Below, one piece after another: positions 25,988 through 33,993 of a DNA stretch of 64,000 nt (its first letter is position 1; every line of letters begins with the position of its first letter). Source of the stretch: an uncultured Bacteroidota bacterium (lineage in GTDB: Bacteria > Bacteroidota > Bacteroidia > Chitinophagales > Chitinophagaceae); NCBI GenBank assembly GCA_902826165.1, contig CADEDV010000003.1, positions 1 through 64,000 on the forward strand, given 5' to 3'. The notes beneath the pieces are model-generated. The model worked only from the letters and a program-made list of their open reading frames with translations. It did no database searches and was not told where the DNA came from. The translations under genes were made by a program, and so were the position numbers.

Positions 25988-26706
25988 ATACCTAAGCTTA
26001 GCGATTTAAATCGGGTATCGGAATAACCAATTTTGTTTAAAATATCAACCAATAACTGGCGGTCAGGAAAAGCGTTGGATGATTCGTTCAGGTATTGATA
26101 AGCCTCCTTATTTTGCCTGAACCATCGTGCTACCTGCGGGGCCACAATGCCCATATACAGGTTATACAATCCACGTACTGCTTTCCGTTTTGGTGTAGAA
26201 AATTCAAGGATTACCAGCTGACCACCGGGTTTCAGCACCCGGAGCATTTCAGTAAGCCCTTTTTCGAGGTTTTCAAAGTTTCGCACCCCAAAAGCCGCCA
26301 TCACGGCATCAAACGTATTTTCTGCAAAATTTATTGTTTCGGAATCCCCGCCCTGTAGCTCGATTTTATCCCCAAGTCCTTCTTTCTCAATCTTTTTCCG
26401 ACCTACTTCCAGCATTTGAGCAGAGATATCTATGCCTACAATCTTAGCGGGGTTCAGCATTTTATACGCCATCAGGGCCATATCACCCGTGCCGGTGGCA
26501 ATATCAAGGATGAGTTGGGGCTTGTCTTTTTTTAGGATCCGGATCGCTTTTTTGCGCCAGCCAATATCGGTCCGGGCAGAGAGAAAGCGGTTCATGAAAT
26601 CATAGCGGTCTGCAATGCGGTCAAACATTTCAGCCACCTGCTCCTTTTTGGGTTTTTGCGAATCCTTAAAAGGGGTAATATGATCGTGTGGTAAGGGATT
26701 TGACAT
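25954..26706 (-). CDS. ubiE: Demethylmenaquinone/ubiquinone C-methyltransferase
   Basis: 250 residues. UbiE signature text: VAEMFDRIADRYDFMNRFLS near 23-42, motif I LDIATGTGDMALMA near 66-79, GIDISAQMLEVGRKK, DAVMAAFGVRNFENLEKGLTEMLRVLKPGGQLVILEFSTP near 130-170, then VRGLYNLYMGIVAPQVARWF. Methylates demethylmenaquinone in the last step of menaquinone synthesis, the quinone expected in this phylum. A TAACTTTG -7 element lies on the minus strand at 26721-26714. It overlaps porT by 34 bp, so translation is probably coupled. Confidence 0.95.
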   Translation of the reverse strand: MSNPLPHDHITPFKDSQKPKKEQVAEMFDRIADRYDFMNRFLSARTDIGWRKKAIRILKKDKPQLILDIATGTGDMALMAYKMLNPAKIVGIDISAQMLEVGRKKIEKEGLGDKIELQGGDSETINFAENTFDAVMAAFGVRNFENLEKGLTEMLRVLKPGGQLVILEFSTPKRKAVRGLYNLYMGIVAPQVARWFRQNKEAYQYLNESSNAFPDRQLLVDILNKIGYSDTRFKSLSLGICCIYTGRKPV

Positions 26707-26713
26707 GGGAGTG

Positions 26714-26721
26714 CAAAGTTA
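26714..26721 (-). promoter_or_regulatory. -7 element of the ubiE-porT promoter
   Basis: TAACTTTG on the minus strand, 7 bases upstream of the ubiE start codon; no convincing -33 TTTG at the right distance, so strength is uncertain. Confidence 0.45.
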
Positions 26722-26822
26722 AGCAGGATAGGTACAAGCCAGCACGACAAAAGGTTCAGGATTTCCTAAAAAGACAGGGCAGCCGCTGTTTGTAAACTTG
26801 GTGGCTTGTGCATTTCGCCCTG

Positions 26823-26830
26823 TACCTTTG
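26823..26830 (+). promoter_or_regulatory. -7 element of the engB promoter
   Basis: TACCTTTG, five bases upstream of the engB start codon, fits TAnnTTTG. A TTG at 26798-26800 is 22 bases upstream, slightly too far for the usual -33. Confidence 0.45.
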
Positions 26831-26834
26831 CCCG

Positions 26835-27452
26835 ATGGAGATCATTTCATCAGAATATGTCATCAGCAGTGCCACGTACAAGCAATGCCCGCCTGCGGAG
26901 AAACCTGAATATGCATTTATTGGCAGGAGTAATGTGGGAAAGTCTTCGCTGATCAATATGCTGACCAATAAGAAGAACCTGGCCAAAACATCGGCCACAC
27001 CCGGAAAGACGCAACTCATCAATCACTTTGAGATCGTTTCTTCGGATAAACGAAAATGGTTCATTGTGGACCTTCCCGGTTATGGTTTTGCCACGGTTTC
27101 CCAAAAAGCGAGGAGGAACTGGTCGAATATGATCGAATCCTACATCCGGAAAAGAGAAAATCTCGTTTGTTTATTTGTGCTGATCGATACCCGGCATGAA
27201 CCCCAAAAGGTAGATCTTGATTTTATCAGCCAGTTGGGAGAATGGGAAGTGCCCTTTGTATTGGCCTTTACCAAAGCCGATAAAAACAAACCCGGGGCGA
27301 CTGTACGGAATGTTGATAGTTTCATAAAAGCCCTGGCCGAAAAATGGGAAGAGCCACCGCCTTATTTTGTTACTTCTGCCACCGAAAGAACAGGCAGGCA
27401 GGCTATGCTGGATTATATCGGGGGACTGAACAAGAGTTTTAAGAAGCTCTGA
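26835..27452 (+). CDS. engB: Ribosome biogenesis GTPase EngB (YihA/YsxC)
   Basis: Start at 26835 (MEIISSEYVIS); the in-frame codon at 26808 would put the -7 promoter element inside the gene. 205 residues. G1 GRSNVGKSSLIN near 30, G2 TSATPGKTQLINHF near 55, G3 DLPGYGFA near 78, G4 TKADK near 140, G5 TSA near 178. Small GTPase needed for large ribosomal subunit assembly. Divergent from ubiE with 128 bp between the start codons. Confidence 0.95.
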   Translation: MEIISSEYVISSATYKQCPPAEKPEYAFIGRSNVGKSSLINMLTNKKNLAKTSATPGKTQLINHFEIVSSDKRKWFIVDLPGYGFATVSQKARRNWSNMIESYIRKRENLVCLFVLIDTRHEPQKVDLDFISQLGEWEVPFVLAFTKADKNKPGATVRNVDSFIKALAEKWEEPPPYFVTSATERTGRQAMLDYIGGLNKSFKKL

Positions 27453-27524
27453 TTCAACACACCATGATAAGGGGATTAGTAAATATGGGATTTATACTTT
27501 AATTTGCAGCACTTTACAAACGTT

Positions 27525-27728
27525 ATGAGAAGAATCTTATCCGAAAGAAATATTGTAGTCCTCTTATTTGTCATGGTTTGTATCACTTTCTCTCTTGCCC
27601 ACGAAGACAGTAAGAAAATGGAACAGATCTATCTCGGTAACACTCCCTCTGCTGCGGCCTCCCTTTTACTCAAATCAGTTGAACAGTCAACTGTTGTTTC
27701 AAAGCCGGCCAATTCACCTGTCAACTAA
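27525..27728 (+). CDS. Small membrane or secreted protein
   Basis: Start at 27525 (MRRILSERNIVVLLFVMVCI), 67 residues; an earlier in-frame ATG at 27504 is possible. One hydrophobic segment (about 10-24) followed by HEDSKKMEQIYLGNTPSAAASLLLKSVEQ. No family recognised. It sits 72 bp after engB and 61 bp before another small exported protein on the same strand. Coding is supported only by length, signal-like start and orientation. Confidence 0.45.
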   Translation: MRRILSERNIVVLLFVMVCITFSLAHEDSKKMEQIYLGNTPSAAASLLLKSVEQSTVVSKPANSPVN

Positions 27729-27789
27729 AATACCAGCTTCACGGTATAGTTCTCTTTTGGTGAAAGTATAGTTTCACCAAAAATGTTGT

Positions 27790-28089
27790 ATGCGTAAACT
27801 ATTCATTTCATTACTACTACTTTTTTCAATACTTGTTAGTGCTCAAACTGATTCAGGAGTCGTCATGCTTGTTTCGGTTGATTCAGCAGCAACCAGGTCA
27901 CAGGATAGCTCCGGCGGAATAGAGATCCGCTACTATGACGAAAACAATATCCGCAAACTTGAAGCACTGATGAAAGAGCAGCAGGCAAGAAGGACAAAGG
28001 AAAAAACGGGTGCCATGATCAGGATCGGCGTGGGGCTATTATTACTTGTAGTGCTGGTGGTGGGATTGAGAAGAAAAAGGAAAAAATAG
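27790..28089 (+). CDS. Small exported protein with C-terminal membrane anchor
   Basis: 99 residues: signal peptide (MRKLFISLLLLFSILVSAQ), an extracytoplasmic part with SSGGIEIRYYDENNIRKLEALMKEQQARRTKEKTG, then a membrane helix (IRIGVGLLLLVVLVVGL) and a basic tail RRKRKK that should face the cytoplasm. Family not recognised. The layout resembles small sorting-anchor proteins, but no sorting motif is present. Follows the small gene at 27525. Confidence 0.6.
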   Translation: MRKLFISLLLLFSILVSAQTDSGVVMLVSVDSAATRSQDSSGGIEIRYYDENNIRKLEALMKEQQARRTKEKTGAMIRIGVGLLLLVVLVVGLRRKRKK

Positions 28090-28147
28090 GGGAGACAATT
28101 CCTTTAGCGGAGAAAACCCCCGCTTTGACAAGGTAGCGGGATAGCGG

Positions 28148-28621
28148 TCAGTTCACCACTTTATTGGCACAGCTGCTGCTGGCAAAGGCTTCGGGTTTTG
28201 CTTTGAAGGCAAATCCCATCCCGAGAATGTAGCCCATCGCTTCTTTCAGTGCATCATTGCTCTTGAAATGCGGGTTGGTATTGATATCTGCATGTACTTC
28301 CATATCCACATTGTAAACAGTGAAGAGGTTGCACAATTCATAAGCGATCTCAATACTTTTGGCTACTTCCATCAGCATCCTTTCTTTGATGGTAAACTGG
28401 TGACGGGTTTTGTCATTATGAATGAACATAAAACCACCGTGCCCTTCCCTGAGGAAAACAATGACAGTGGCAAACTCCGTTTCCTGCCCTTTCACCTGCG
28501 AGTCGGTGCCGATGCAAACTTTCAACCGGAAACCGGCATCGGTCTCCCGTTTAATTGCATTTTCCACAGCCTGGATGATGGGGGTGTCGATCGGGTCGCC
28601 GTTAAACTTTCTCCAGATCAT
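28148..28621 (-). CDS. ykuK: YkuK family RNase H-like protein (DUF458)
   Basis: 157 residues. VCIGTDSQVKGQETEFATVIVFLREGHGGFMFIHND near 35-70 holds the acidic RNase H-like start (GTDSQ), and VDMEVHADINTNPHFKSNDALKEAMGYILGMGF near 103-135 holds the conserved HADIN block of the family. Predicted RNase H fold; activity in the cell is not known. The start codon lies only 5 bases from a perfect 12-bp hairpin that reads as the terminator of the upstream gene, so its own leader must overlap that hairpin. Confidence 0.85.
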   Translation of the reverse strand: MIWRKFNGDPIDTPIIQAVENAIKRETDAGFRLKVCIGTDSQVKGQETEFATVIVFLREGHGGFMFIHNDKTRHQFTIKERMLMEVAKSIEIAYELCNLFTVYNVDMEVHADINTNPHFKSNDALKEAMGYILGMGFAFKAKPEAFASSSCANKVVN

Positions 28622-28658
28622 ATAAAAAGAGGTTTTCCTAAGTTACGGAAAACCTCTT
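28620..28658 (-). terminator. Perfect 12-bp hairpin terminator of the metalloprotease gene
   Basis: AAGAGGTTTTCC (28627-28638) pairs perfectly with GGAAAACCTCTT (28647-28658) around an 8-base loop, followed on the minus strand by TTTTTATA. It lies 54 bp after the stop at 28713 and immediately before the ykuK start. Confidence 0.85.
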
Positions 28659-28712
28659 AATTACAAATAGAGCACGGATTAATGTTCTGTTACCAGAACG
28701 GGGATTAAACTT

Positions 28713-30311
28713 TTATTGGCGGATTAATTTATCAGTCCATTGTTGATTTTCGCTGGCAAAACGGATCATATACATACCATTGATCAGGCCGGCGGCATTG
28801 ATCACATTCAACCCGTTGTTCAGGTTTCCTTTACTGATCAGCTTACCATGCATATCGTACATGATATATTGGTATTTGCCCGGGCTGCTCACAGAGATGG
28901 TATTGGTAGTGATAAGGTTGCTTACCAACTGGGGTCTTACGTCGTTGTTTGTTTGTTTGATGGTAACAACGTTCGAATAATACTGGCGACCATCATCAAA
29001 GGTCACATTCAGCCGGTATTGGGCTGTTGTATTTGTATGCGGCCTGTACTGGTACGAACGGGTGTCAATTGCAGTTTGGGTTAAGGGGCTGAAATTTCTT
29101 CCATCCGTTGATATTTCAATGATAAGGTCTGTGACTTGTTCGTCCGCAACAATCTCCCAATTCAACTTGTGGTTATCACCATTTAATGCTCCCTGTAGTT
29201 CAAGTTTATGTAATGGCAAAGTACCACCAGTCGTAAATGTTCCGGCTAAAGAATAGGAGCCAAGACTTGCATAAGAAGGAGCATTCAGGTTTCCTTTCCC
29301 TTCAATACGGAGATAATAATTACCCGCATTCAGGTTTGTGTCAATAACAGAGCTAAGTAAAGCACCTGGATTATAAATATTCAATGCTGTCTGTGAAGCA
29401 TTAAATAAAGTTACCTGCATGTCCAGGTTTGATCCTGAATTACCTGTTCCCACGTTATAGGGGATTGCATCCAGCTGGAAACGCCCGGTTGCCGGTATTG
29501 TGAAACGAACCAGGTCCTGGTCGGTACTTCTTTCCACCACGCCATTTACAGTAAATTGGTTACTATTAAAATTAACCTGGGAGGCTGAGGGGAAATTATC
29601 ACTAAAATCATCAGTTCTGTACGTAAAGCCATTAAAGCCGGTGATGATATCCAGGTCACTTTGCAGGTTAGTGCAACCAAAAGAATTAGGGCCATTATTC
29701 CAAAGTGTAAAATTGCGGTAATAGCCCACACCCATAATTGGAGCCCAGCCAATCTCGCCAGACCCAACACCGGAATGGTAGTCTGATAATTTATTGCACA
29801 TTGCATCATAACTGGATTGGTGGTAGAGGCCTAATGTATGTCCTGCTTCATGTGCAGCTGCTTCCGATACATTCTTAACATTGTAATTCAGTAATGCAGA
29901 GAAAACAAAACAAGGAGTATTATCACCCCAGGAGAAGGAACCTACAAAAGCCACACCCCCGGCGCTGCCATACCAACTGGAGGAGACCGTAAGGATCACC
30001 CTCATTCTTTTAGTAACCGGGGCTGCCAGGTATTTTGTCGAATCGGTGGTAACATTGATATTAAAAGGTCTGTAATCTTCCGCTACCCGGTTAAATACTT
30101 CTGTTATCTTGGTATTGTCCATGCCGGAAGCACCGCATTCAATCGGACCATTATAATTCCAACTGGTACCATTTACAGTGTGGCCATCAAAATCAAGAAA
30201 GATGACAGCAGAGGCAGATGGATAACTGCTTAATGCGGGAACCTGTGCGTTTATCACCTGAGTGAAGATCAATGACAGGATCAGCAGGGGGTGACGGAGT
30301 AGGTTTTTCAT
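28713..30311 (-). CDS. Secreted zinc metalloprotease with T9SS sorting domain
   Basis: 532 residues. Signal peptide (about 1-22). Catalytic domain with ILTVSSSWYGSAGG, then HEAGHTLGLYH (H154, E155, H158, H164), the HExxHxxGxxH metzincin motif. A pre-peptidase-like beta domain (about 245-345: DLVRFTIPATGRFQLDAIP, NAGNYYLRIEG-type text) follows, then a fibronectin-like stretch and a T9SS type A C-terminus (SSPGKYQYIMYDMHGKLISKG, INGMYMIRFASEN, KLIRQ). Expected to be exported by T9SS as an extracellular protease. A strong terminator follows. Confidence 0.92.
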   Translation of the reverse strand: MKNLLRHPLLILSLIFTQVINAQVPALSSYPSASAVIFLDFDGHTVNGTSWNYNGPIECGASGMDNTKITEVFNRVAEDYRPFNINVTTDSTKYLAAPVTKRMRVILTVSSSWYGSAGGVAFVGSFSWGDNTPCFVFSALLNYNVKNVSEAAAHEAGHTLGLYHQSSYDAMCNKLSDYHSGVGSGEIGWAPIMGVGYYRNFTLWNNGPNSFGCTNLQSDLDIITGFNGFTYRTDDFSDNFPSASQVNFNSNQFTVNGVVERSTDQDLVRFTIPATGRFQLDAIPYNVGTGNSGSNLDMQVTLFNASQTALNIYNPGALLSSVIDTNLNAGNYYLRIEGKGNLNAPSYASLGSYSLAGTFTTGGTLPLHKLELQGALNGDNHKLNWEIVADEQVTDLIIEISTDGRNFSPLTQTAIDTRSYQYRPHTNTTAQYRLNVTFDDGRQYYSNVVTIKQTNNDVRPQLVSNLITTNTISVSSPGKYQYIMYDMHGKLISKGNLNNGLNVINAAGLINGMYMIRFASENQQWTDKLIRQ

Positions 30312-30383
30312 AACAAGGCGGATTTAGAATTTTCTTCAATAGGTACGAAAGGATAATAGGAGTACGGAATAAAAACGGGTCAG

Positions 30384-30857
30384 TTATTCATTAACAAGGG
30401 TATAAAAATCTTTTTTTACAAAACTGTATTGGCCATTTACATTTTGCAGCACATACAGGTCGCGGTGCTTCATGCTCAGGATCCTGCCTGTGTAGAATTC
30501 ATGACCTGTTGACGGATCAACAACACGGGATATAGTAAGCAGGGCACCATTATAGTTACTGGAGCGGAGGACAATACTTTTTTGTACTTTATCAGTTTCT
30601 GAAATGGCAGAGGAAACAATTTGCCCTTCGAGTTTGATATTGATGCTGAGGTCAACAGCCATCTTTGCTCCTGCATCTGTAGTGAGCAGGGCTGCTAATT
30701 TATTGGCTGGCACCTGGAAACTTTCCGGCAGGTTGGCAAATAATTGAGGCTTATTCAGGTCCGGCTCGTTGAGGGGAATTTTTTCAGTTTGTGCATACAA
30801 ACACAGGCTGCAAAGCGTAACGCATACGCTGAGTACGGAGGTACGAAGGCTTTTCAT
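30384..30857 (-). CDS. Hypothetical secreted protein
   Basis: 157 residues with a signal peptide (MKSLRTSVLSVCVTLCSLCL...YAQ). The rest reads as beta-rich (MAVDLSINIKLEGQIVSSAI, SIVLRSSNYNGALLTISRVVD, LYVLQNVNGQYSFVKKDFYTL). No family recognised. It lies 72 bp upstream of the T9SS metalloprotease on the same strand; a propeptide-like or partner role would be speculation. The 196 bp upstream hold a GCAGCC/GGCTGC stem (30892-30912) and no gene. Confidence 0.65.
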   Translation of the reverse strand: MKSLRTSVLSVCVTLCSLCLYAQTEKIPLNEPDLNKPQLFANLPESFQVPANKLAALLTTDAGAKMAVDLSINIKLEGQIVSSAISETDKVQKSIVLRSSNYNGALLTISRVVDPSTGHEFYTGRILSMKHRDLYVLQNVNGQYSFVKKDFYTLVNE

Positions 30858-31053
30858 TATAAGCTTTTATAAGGTAAAAGGATATTGTTCAGCAGCCAGG
30901 ATTGGTGGCTGCAGTTTTCAGGGGGGACGGTCACACAAGGTTTGTGAAAGTTTTACCGTAATCCAAAAGAAGAAGAAAGAAAATGAGCAAATTAAGGAGT
31001 AGTACCAGTAACGTTTCGTAAAACTGCGAACAAGCGGCTTGTTTATTTACGAA

Positions 31054-31419
31054 TCAATACTGGTTTGTACTTAGCATGACTAACGTACAAGCTTCTTTTG
31101 TTTCAATACCTTTTGCTGCGGCAAGTCCGGCTAATTCATCATTCTCTGCACCAGGGTTAAAGATGATGCGTTTCGGTTGCAGTGAAAGTATATAATCATA
31201 ATACTCTTGCTGATGCTGTGGATTCAGGTAGAGAGTGACGGTATTAATATGGTCAAAAGGTTTTTTATCCGTTTCAACCGTTACATCGTTTACCACAGCG
31301 GCTTTGCGGCCAATAGCCACCACAGGGTGACCATGATTTCTTAACCGCTGCACGGCTAAATAACTGTAACGGGAAGGATTGTCGGAAGCACCGAGTACCA
31401 GTGTTTTCTTTTGTGGCAT
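31054..31419 (-). CDS. CoA-binding domain protein
   Basis: 121 residues, single Rossmann-type CoA_binding_2 domain: KTLVLGASDNPSRYSYLAVQRLRNHGHPVVAIGRK near 5-40, VTLYLNPQHQQEYYDYIL near 61-78, RIIFNPGAENDELAGLAAAKGIETKEACTLVML near 84-116. Such proteins resemble the N-terminal domain of succinyl-CoA synthetase alpha chains; function unproven. First or last gene of a run of same-strand genes (31054-34587), 18 bp from a small membrane protein gene. Confidence 0.9.
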   Translation of the reverse strand: MPQKKTLVLGASDNPSRYSYLAVQRLRNHGHPVVAIGRKAAVVNDVTVETDKKPFDHINTVTLYLNPQHQQEYYDYILSLQPKRIIFNPGAENDELAGLAAAKGIETKEACTLVMLSTNQY

Positions 31420-31437
31420 ACGTAAAGCTAACCGAAT

Positions 31438-31812
31438 TTATTTTAAATGAATGAGGTCCCGCTTTCTTAAGCGGATGATTTCTCTATAGCAGATACTCAT
31501 ATACCAGATAGCCAAAACAGGAGTAAAGACTAATACAATAACCAAATAAGGCAGAAGAATTTCACTATCAGATAAGACTATAAAAAAGGTCAGAATGCCG
31601 GTCACCAAAGCTGTCCATGCATAAGCACTTCTTTTGCTAGTGAGTTGTAACCCCCTTTCGTCAAACCAATGAATTAACAGGCTTCCTATTTGCCACCCTC
31701 CGACTAAAAAGTACATTAATAGAAACCATTCTTGAAGGGGAATCATAAGCAAGCCTACAACAAAGCCAATAAGCTGGATCAGGAAATCAGTAGTTTTAAG
31801 AAATAGTCTCAT
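31438..31812 (-). CDS. Small integral membrane protein
   Basis: Start at 31812 (MRLFLKTTDFLIQLI), an ATG three codons inside a GTG-started frame; 124 residues. Four hydrophobic segments: FLIQLIGFVVGLLMI, WFLLMYFLVGGWQIGSLLI, AWTALVTGILTFFIVL, YLVIVLVFTPVLAIWYM. Short charged tail. No family recognised. Co-directional with the GbsR-type regulator 28 bp upstream. Confidence 0.7.
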   Translation of the reverse strand: MRLFLKTTDFLIQLIGFVVGLLMIPLQEWFLLMYFLVGGWQIGSLLIHWFDERGLQLTSKRSAYAWTALVTGILTFFIVLSDSEILLPYLVIVLVFTPVLAIWYMSICYREIIRLRKRDLIHLK

Positions 31813-31840
31813 TGAGAACACAGTATTAAAATATAGGCCT

Positions 31841-32347
31841 TTACTTAAACATCTTCAGCAAATTCCCGACAAACCAGGTCTCTTCAGCCCGGATCATTAC
31901 ATCTAAGGTCTTATCTGCCTGTTTGCCCAGTTTCTTAATGCCACTAACCGTATCTACAAAGGTCTTTACATGTTTGTCTCTTTTATCACCTTCCACCTCT
32001 TCCAGTTTATCCAGCAATTGCAGCATCGGTTCCAGTTCCCGTTTCTTTCTTTCTTTTACGATCTGCTTCACTACTTTCCAGATATCTTTTTCTGCAGTGA
32101 AATATTCTTTGCGTTCACCCGACAGCAATACTCTTTCCACCAGGCCCCAGTTGATCAGTTCCCGGATATTCATATTCGTATTTCCCCGGCTGATATTCAA
32201 TTCTTCCATAATATCGTCCTGCGTCAAAGGATCGGGACTGATCAGCAGCAGGGCATGGATCTGTGCCATGGTGCGGTTGATACCCCAATGCGTACCAAAA
32301 GCACCCCAGCTGCTGATGAATTGTTGTTTGGCTTCTGTTAGTTTCAT
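31841..32347 (-). CDS. GbsR/MarR-type winged-helix regulator
   Basis: 168 residues. FISSWGAFGTHWGINRTMAQIHALLLISPDPLTQDDIMEELNISRGNTNMNIRELINWGLVERV (about 10-73) is the winged-helix region; the SRGNTNMNIREL text is typical of GbsR regulators. A helical C-terminal half follows, likely for dimerisation. Targets unknown. A TTTCAA-N6-TTGAAA dyad 30 bp upstream could be an autoregulatory operator. The next genes on the strand are a small membrane protein and a CoA-binding protein. Confidence 0.9.
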   Translation of the reverse strand: MKLTEAKQQFISSWGAFGTHWGINRTMAQIHALLLISPDPLTQDDIMEELNISRGNTNMNIRELINWGLVERVLLSGERKEYFTAEKDIWKVVKQIVKERKKRELEPMLQLLDKLEEVEGDKRDKHVKTFVDTVSGIKKLGKQADKTLDVMIRAEETWFVGNLLKMFK

Positions 32348-32376
32348 ACTGTAAAGCTACTATCTCGATTCCGAAT

Positions 32377-32394
32377 TTTCAAAATTTATTGAAA
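32377..32394. promoter_or_regulatory. TTTCAA-N6-TTGAAA dyad upstream of the GbsR-type gene
   Basis: A perfect 6-bp inverted repeat with a 6-base spacer, 30 bp upstream of the regulator start. Placement suits an autoregulatory site; the region is AT-rich, so chance is possible. Confidence 0.35.
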
Positions 32395-32405
32395 GTATAT
32401 ATAAG

Positions 32406-32434
32406 AAAAAAGGGATTTAAAAAATCCCTTTTTT
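32406..32434 (-). terminator. 13-bp hairpin terminator after the flotillin gene
   Basis: AAAAAAGGGATTT (32406-32418) pairs with AAATCCCTTTTTT (32422-32434) around a 3-base loop, giving a T-run on either strand. It starts 5 bp beyond the flotillin stop codon. Confidence 0.85.
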
Positions 32435-32438
32435 CTAC

Positions 32439-33971
32439 TTATTTCTTAATTTCTACCCCGGTTGCATCTCCTGTTGTGTCTTCTTTTTTCTTTCCGAGAT
32501 ATGTTGGCAGATCCATACCTGCCATGTCAAAAATATCTTTCAGCGGGGGAACCGATTTGTAAAGACCGCTCATAAAATTTGCTGTAGAGCCTTTTCCATC
32601 GGTACCTTGCCCACCGCCATCCCAAACGGTTACTTTATCAATCTTAATGTTTTTGATCGCCTCTGTTTGTAACCTCACCAGTTCAGGTAATTTATCCACT
32701 ATCAGCAACAACACGGCATCTTTCGGGTTATTACCTGCGGACTTCACAATACGTTCCAGGCCTTCTGCCTGCTTGGTCAGTATTTCATACATACCTCTTG
32801 CCTCTGCCTCCAGTTTCGCAAAGATCGCATCAGCTTCCCCTTTTGCTTTTTCCCGTAGCTGTTCAGCTGAAGCCTGTGCTTCAATAATAAGTTTTTGCTT
32901 TTGTATATCTGCTGCCACCACAATGGTTGCATTTTGCGTCGCACGGTCTCTTTCTGCACGGGCATCTTCTGATTTTTTTTCAGCCAGGTAAGCTTCTTCC
33001 AATGCTTTTGCAGCCTGCACTTTTTCAGCAGCGATTGCTTTTTTCAAGGCTTCTGCCTCTCTTTCCCTGCGGGCTGCATCGGAATTAGCAATTTCAATTT
33101 TAGACAGGTTCTCTCCCTGTACGGCTATGGCATTGGCTTCCGCCATTTTTACACGGGTATCTCTTTCTGCTTCTGCTTTACCAATATTTTCATCCCTGTT
33201 GGCACCGGCGATTTGAATTTCTTTTTCCTTCACCGCCATGGCTACATTGATATCCCTGTCTCTTTGCGTTTCCGCTACCTTAATATCTCTTTCTTTTTCG
33301 GCGGTTGTTTTACCTATATCACCGGTACGTTCCTGCTCGGCCACCCTGATCTTTGCTTCATTAATAGCTTTAGCAGCAGCTTCTTTACCCAATGCATCTA
33401 TGTAGCCGCTTTCATCTTTAATATCTGTTACGTTTACATTAATCATCTTCAGGCCAATCTTATTCAGTTCAGCTTCCACGTTACCGGCAATATTGGCCAG
33501 AAACTTATCCCGGTTATTATTGATCTCTTCAATATCCATCATCGCCACTACAAGGCGCATTTGCCCGAGTATGATATCTTTTGCGAGGTCATGAATGGCG
33601 GGGCGTTGCATACCCAGTAAGCGTTCCGCTGCATTTTGCATCACGTTGGGCTCAGTGGATATTCCTACTGTAAAACGGGAAGGCACATCCACCCGGATAT
33701 TTTGTTTACTCAATGCGCTGGTCAGGTTTACTTCGATGGAAATGGGGGTAAGATCTAAAAAAGAATAATCCTGAATGATGGGCCAGATAAAAGCAGCTCC
33801 GCCATGAATACATTTTGCAGTTAAAGATCCTTCCGATCCTTTACCTACTTTTCCATATACTACAAGTATCCGGTCGGAAGGACAACGTTTGTAGCGCCGG
33901 AACATGGAATAGACAAGGATAAAAAAGAAGAGCACCGCTGCGGCTACAACCAGTAATAAATTTTCAGCCAT
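32439..33971 (-). CDS. Flotillin-like SPFH/Band 7 protein
   Basis: 510 residues. An N-terminal membrane segment (LLLVVAAAVLFFFILVYSMF, about 5-24) leads to an SPFH domain (about 30-200: RILVVYGKVGKG, ALSKQNIRVDVPSRFTVGIST, MINVNVTDIKDESGYIDALG). Then a long Ala/Glu/Lys-rich coiled coil with EKERDIKVAETQRDRD-type repeats (about 205-400), and a C-terminal region with FMSGLYKSVPPLKDIFDMAG. Flotillins form membrane scaffolds. The gene partner upstream (23 bp) is an NfeD-like protein, the usual pairing in bacteria. Terminator follows. Confidence 0.92.
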   Translation of the reverse strand: MAENLLLVVAAAVLFFFILVYSMFRRYKRCPSDRILVVYGKVGKGSEGSLTAKCIHGGAAFIWPIIQDYSFLDLTPISIEVNLTSALSKQNIRVDVPSRFTVGISTEPNVMQNAAERLLGMQRPAIHDLAKDIILGQMRLVVAMMDIEEINNNRDKFLANIAGNVEAELNKIGLKMINVNVTDIKDESGYIDALGKEAAAKAINEAKIRVAEQERTGDIGKTTAEKERDIKVAETQRDRDINVAMAVKEKEIQIAGANRDENIGKAEAERDTRVKMAEANAIAVQGENLSKIEIANSDAARREREAEALKKAIAAEKVQAAKALEEAYLAEKKSEDARAERDRATQNATIVVAADIQKQKLIIEAQASAEQLREKAKGEADAIFAKLEAEARGMYEILTKQAEGLERIVKSAGNNPKDAVLLLIVDKLPELVRLQTEAIKNIKIDKVTVWDGGGQGTDGKGSTANFMSGLYKSVPPLKDIFDMAGMDLPTYLGKKKEDTTGDATGVEIKK

Positions 33972-33993
33972 AATTTGTGGAATTAAATATTGG

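Noticed and set aside
30892..30912. GCAGCC/GGCTGC stem upstream of the secreted protein gene at 30384
   Set aside because: No T-run on the minus strand and no plus-strand gene before it, so it is not a good terminator; left as unexplained leader structure.
30930..30947. TCACA-N7-TGTGA inverted repeat resembling an inverted Crp box
   Set aside because: Arms of only 5 bp and reversed half-site order; likely chance.
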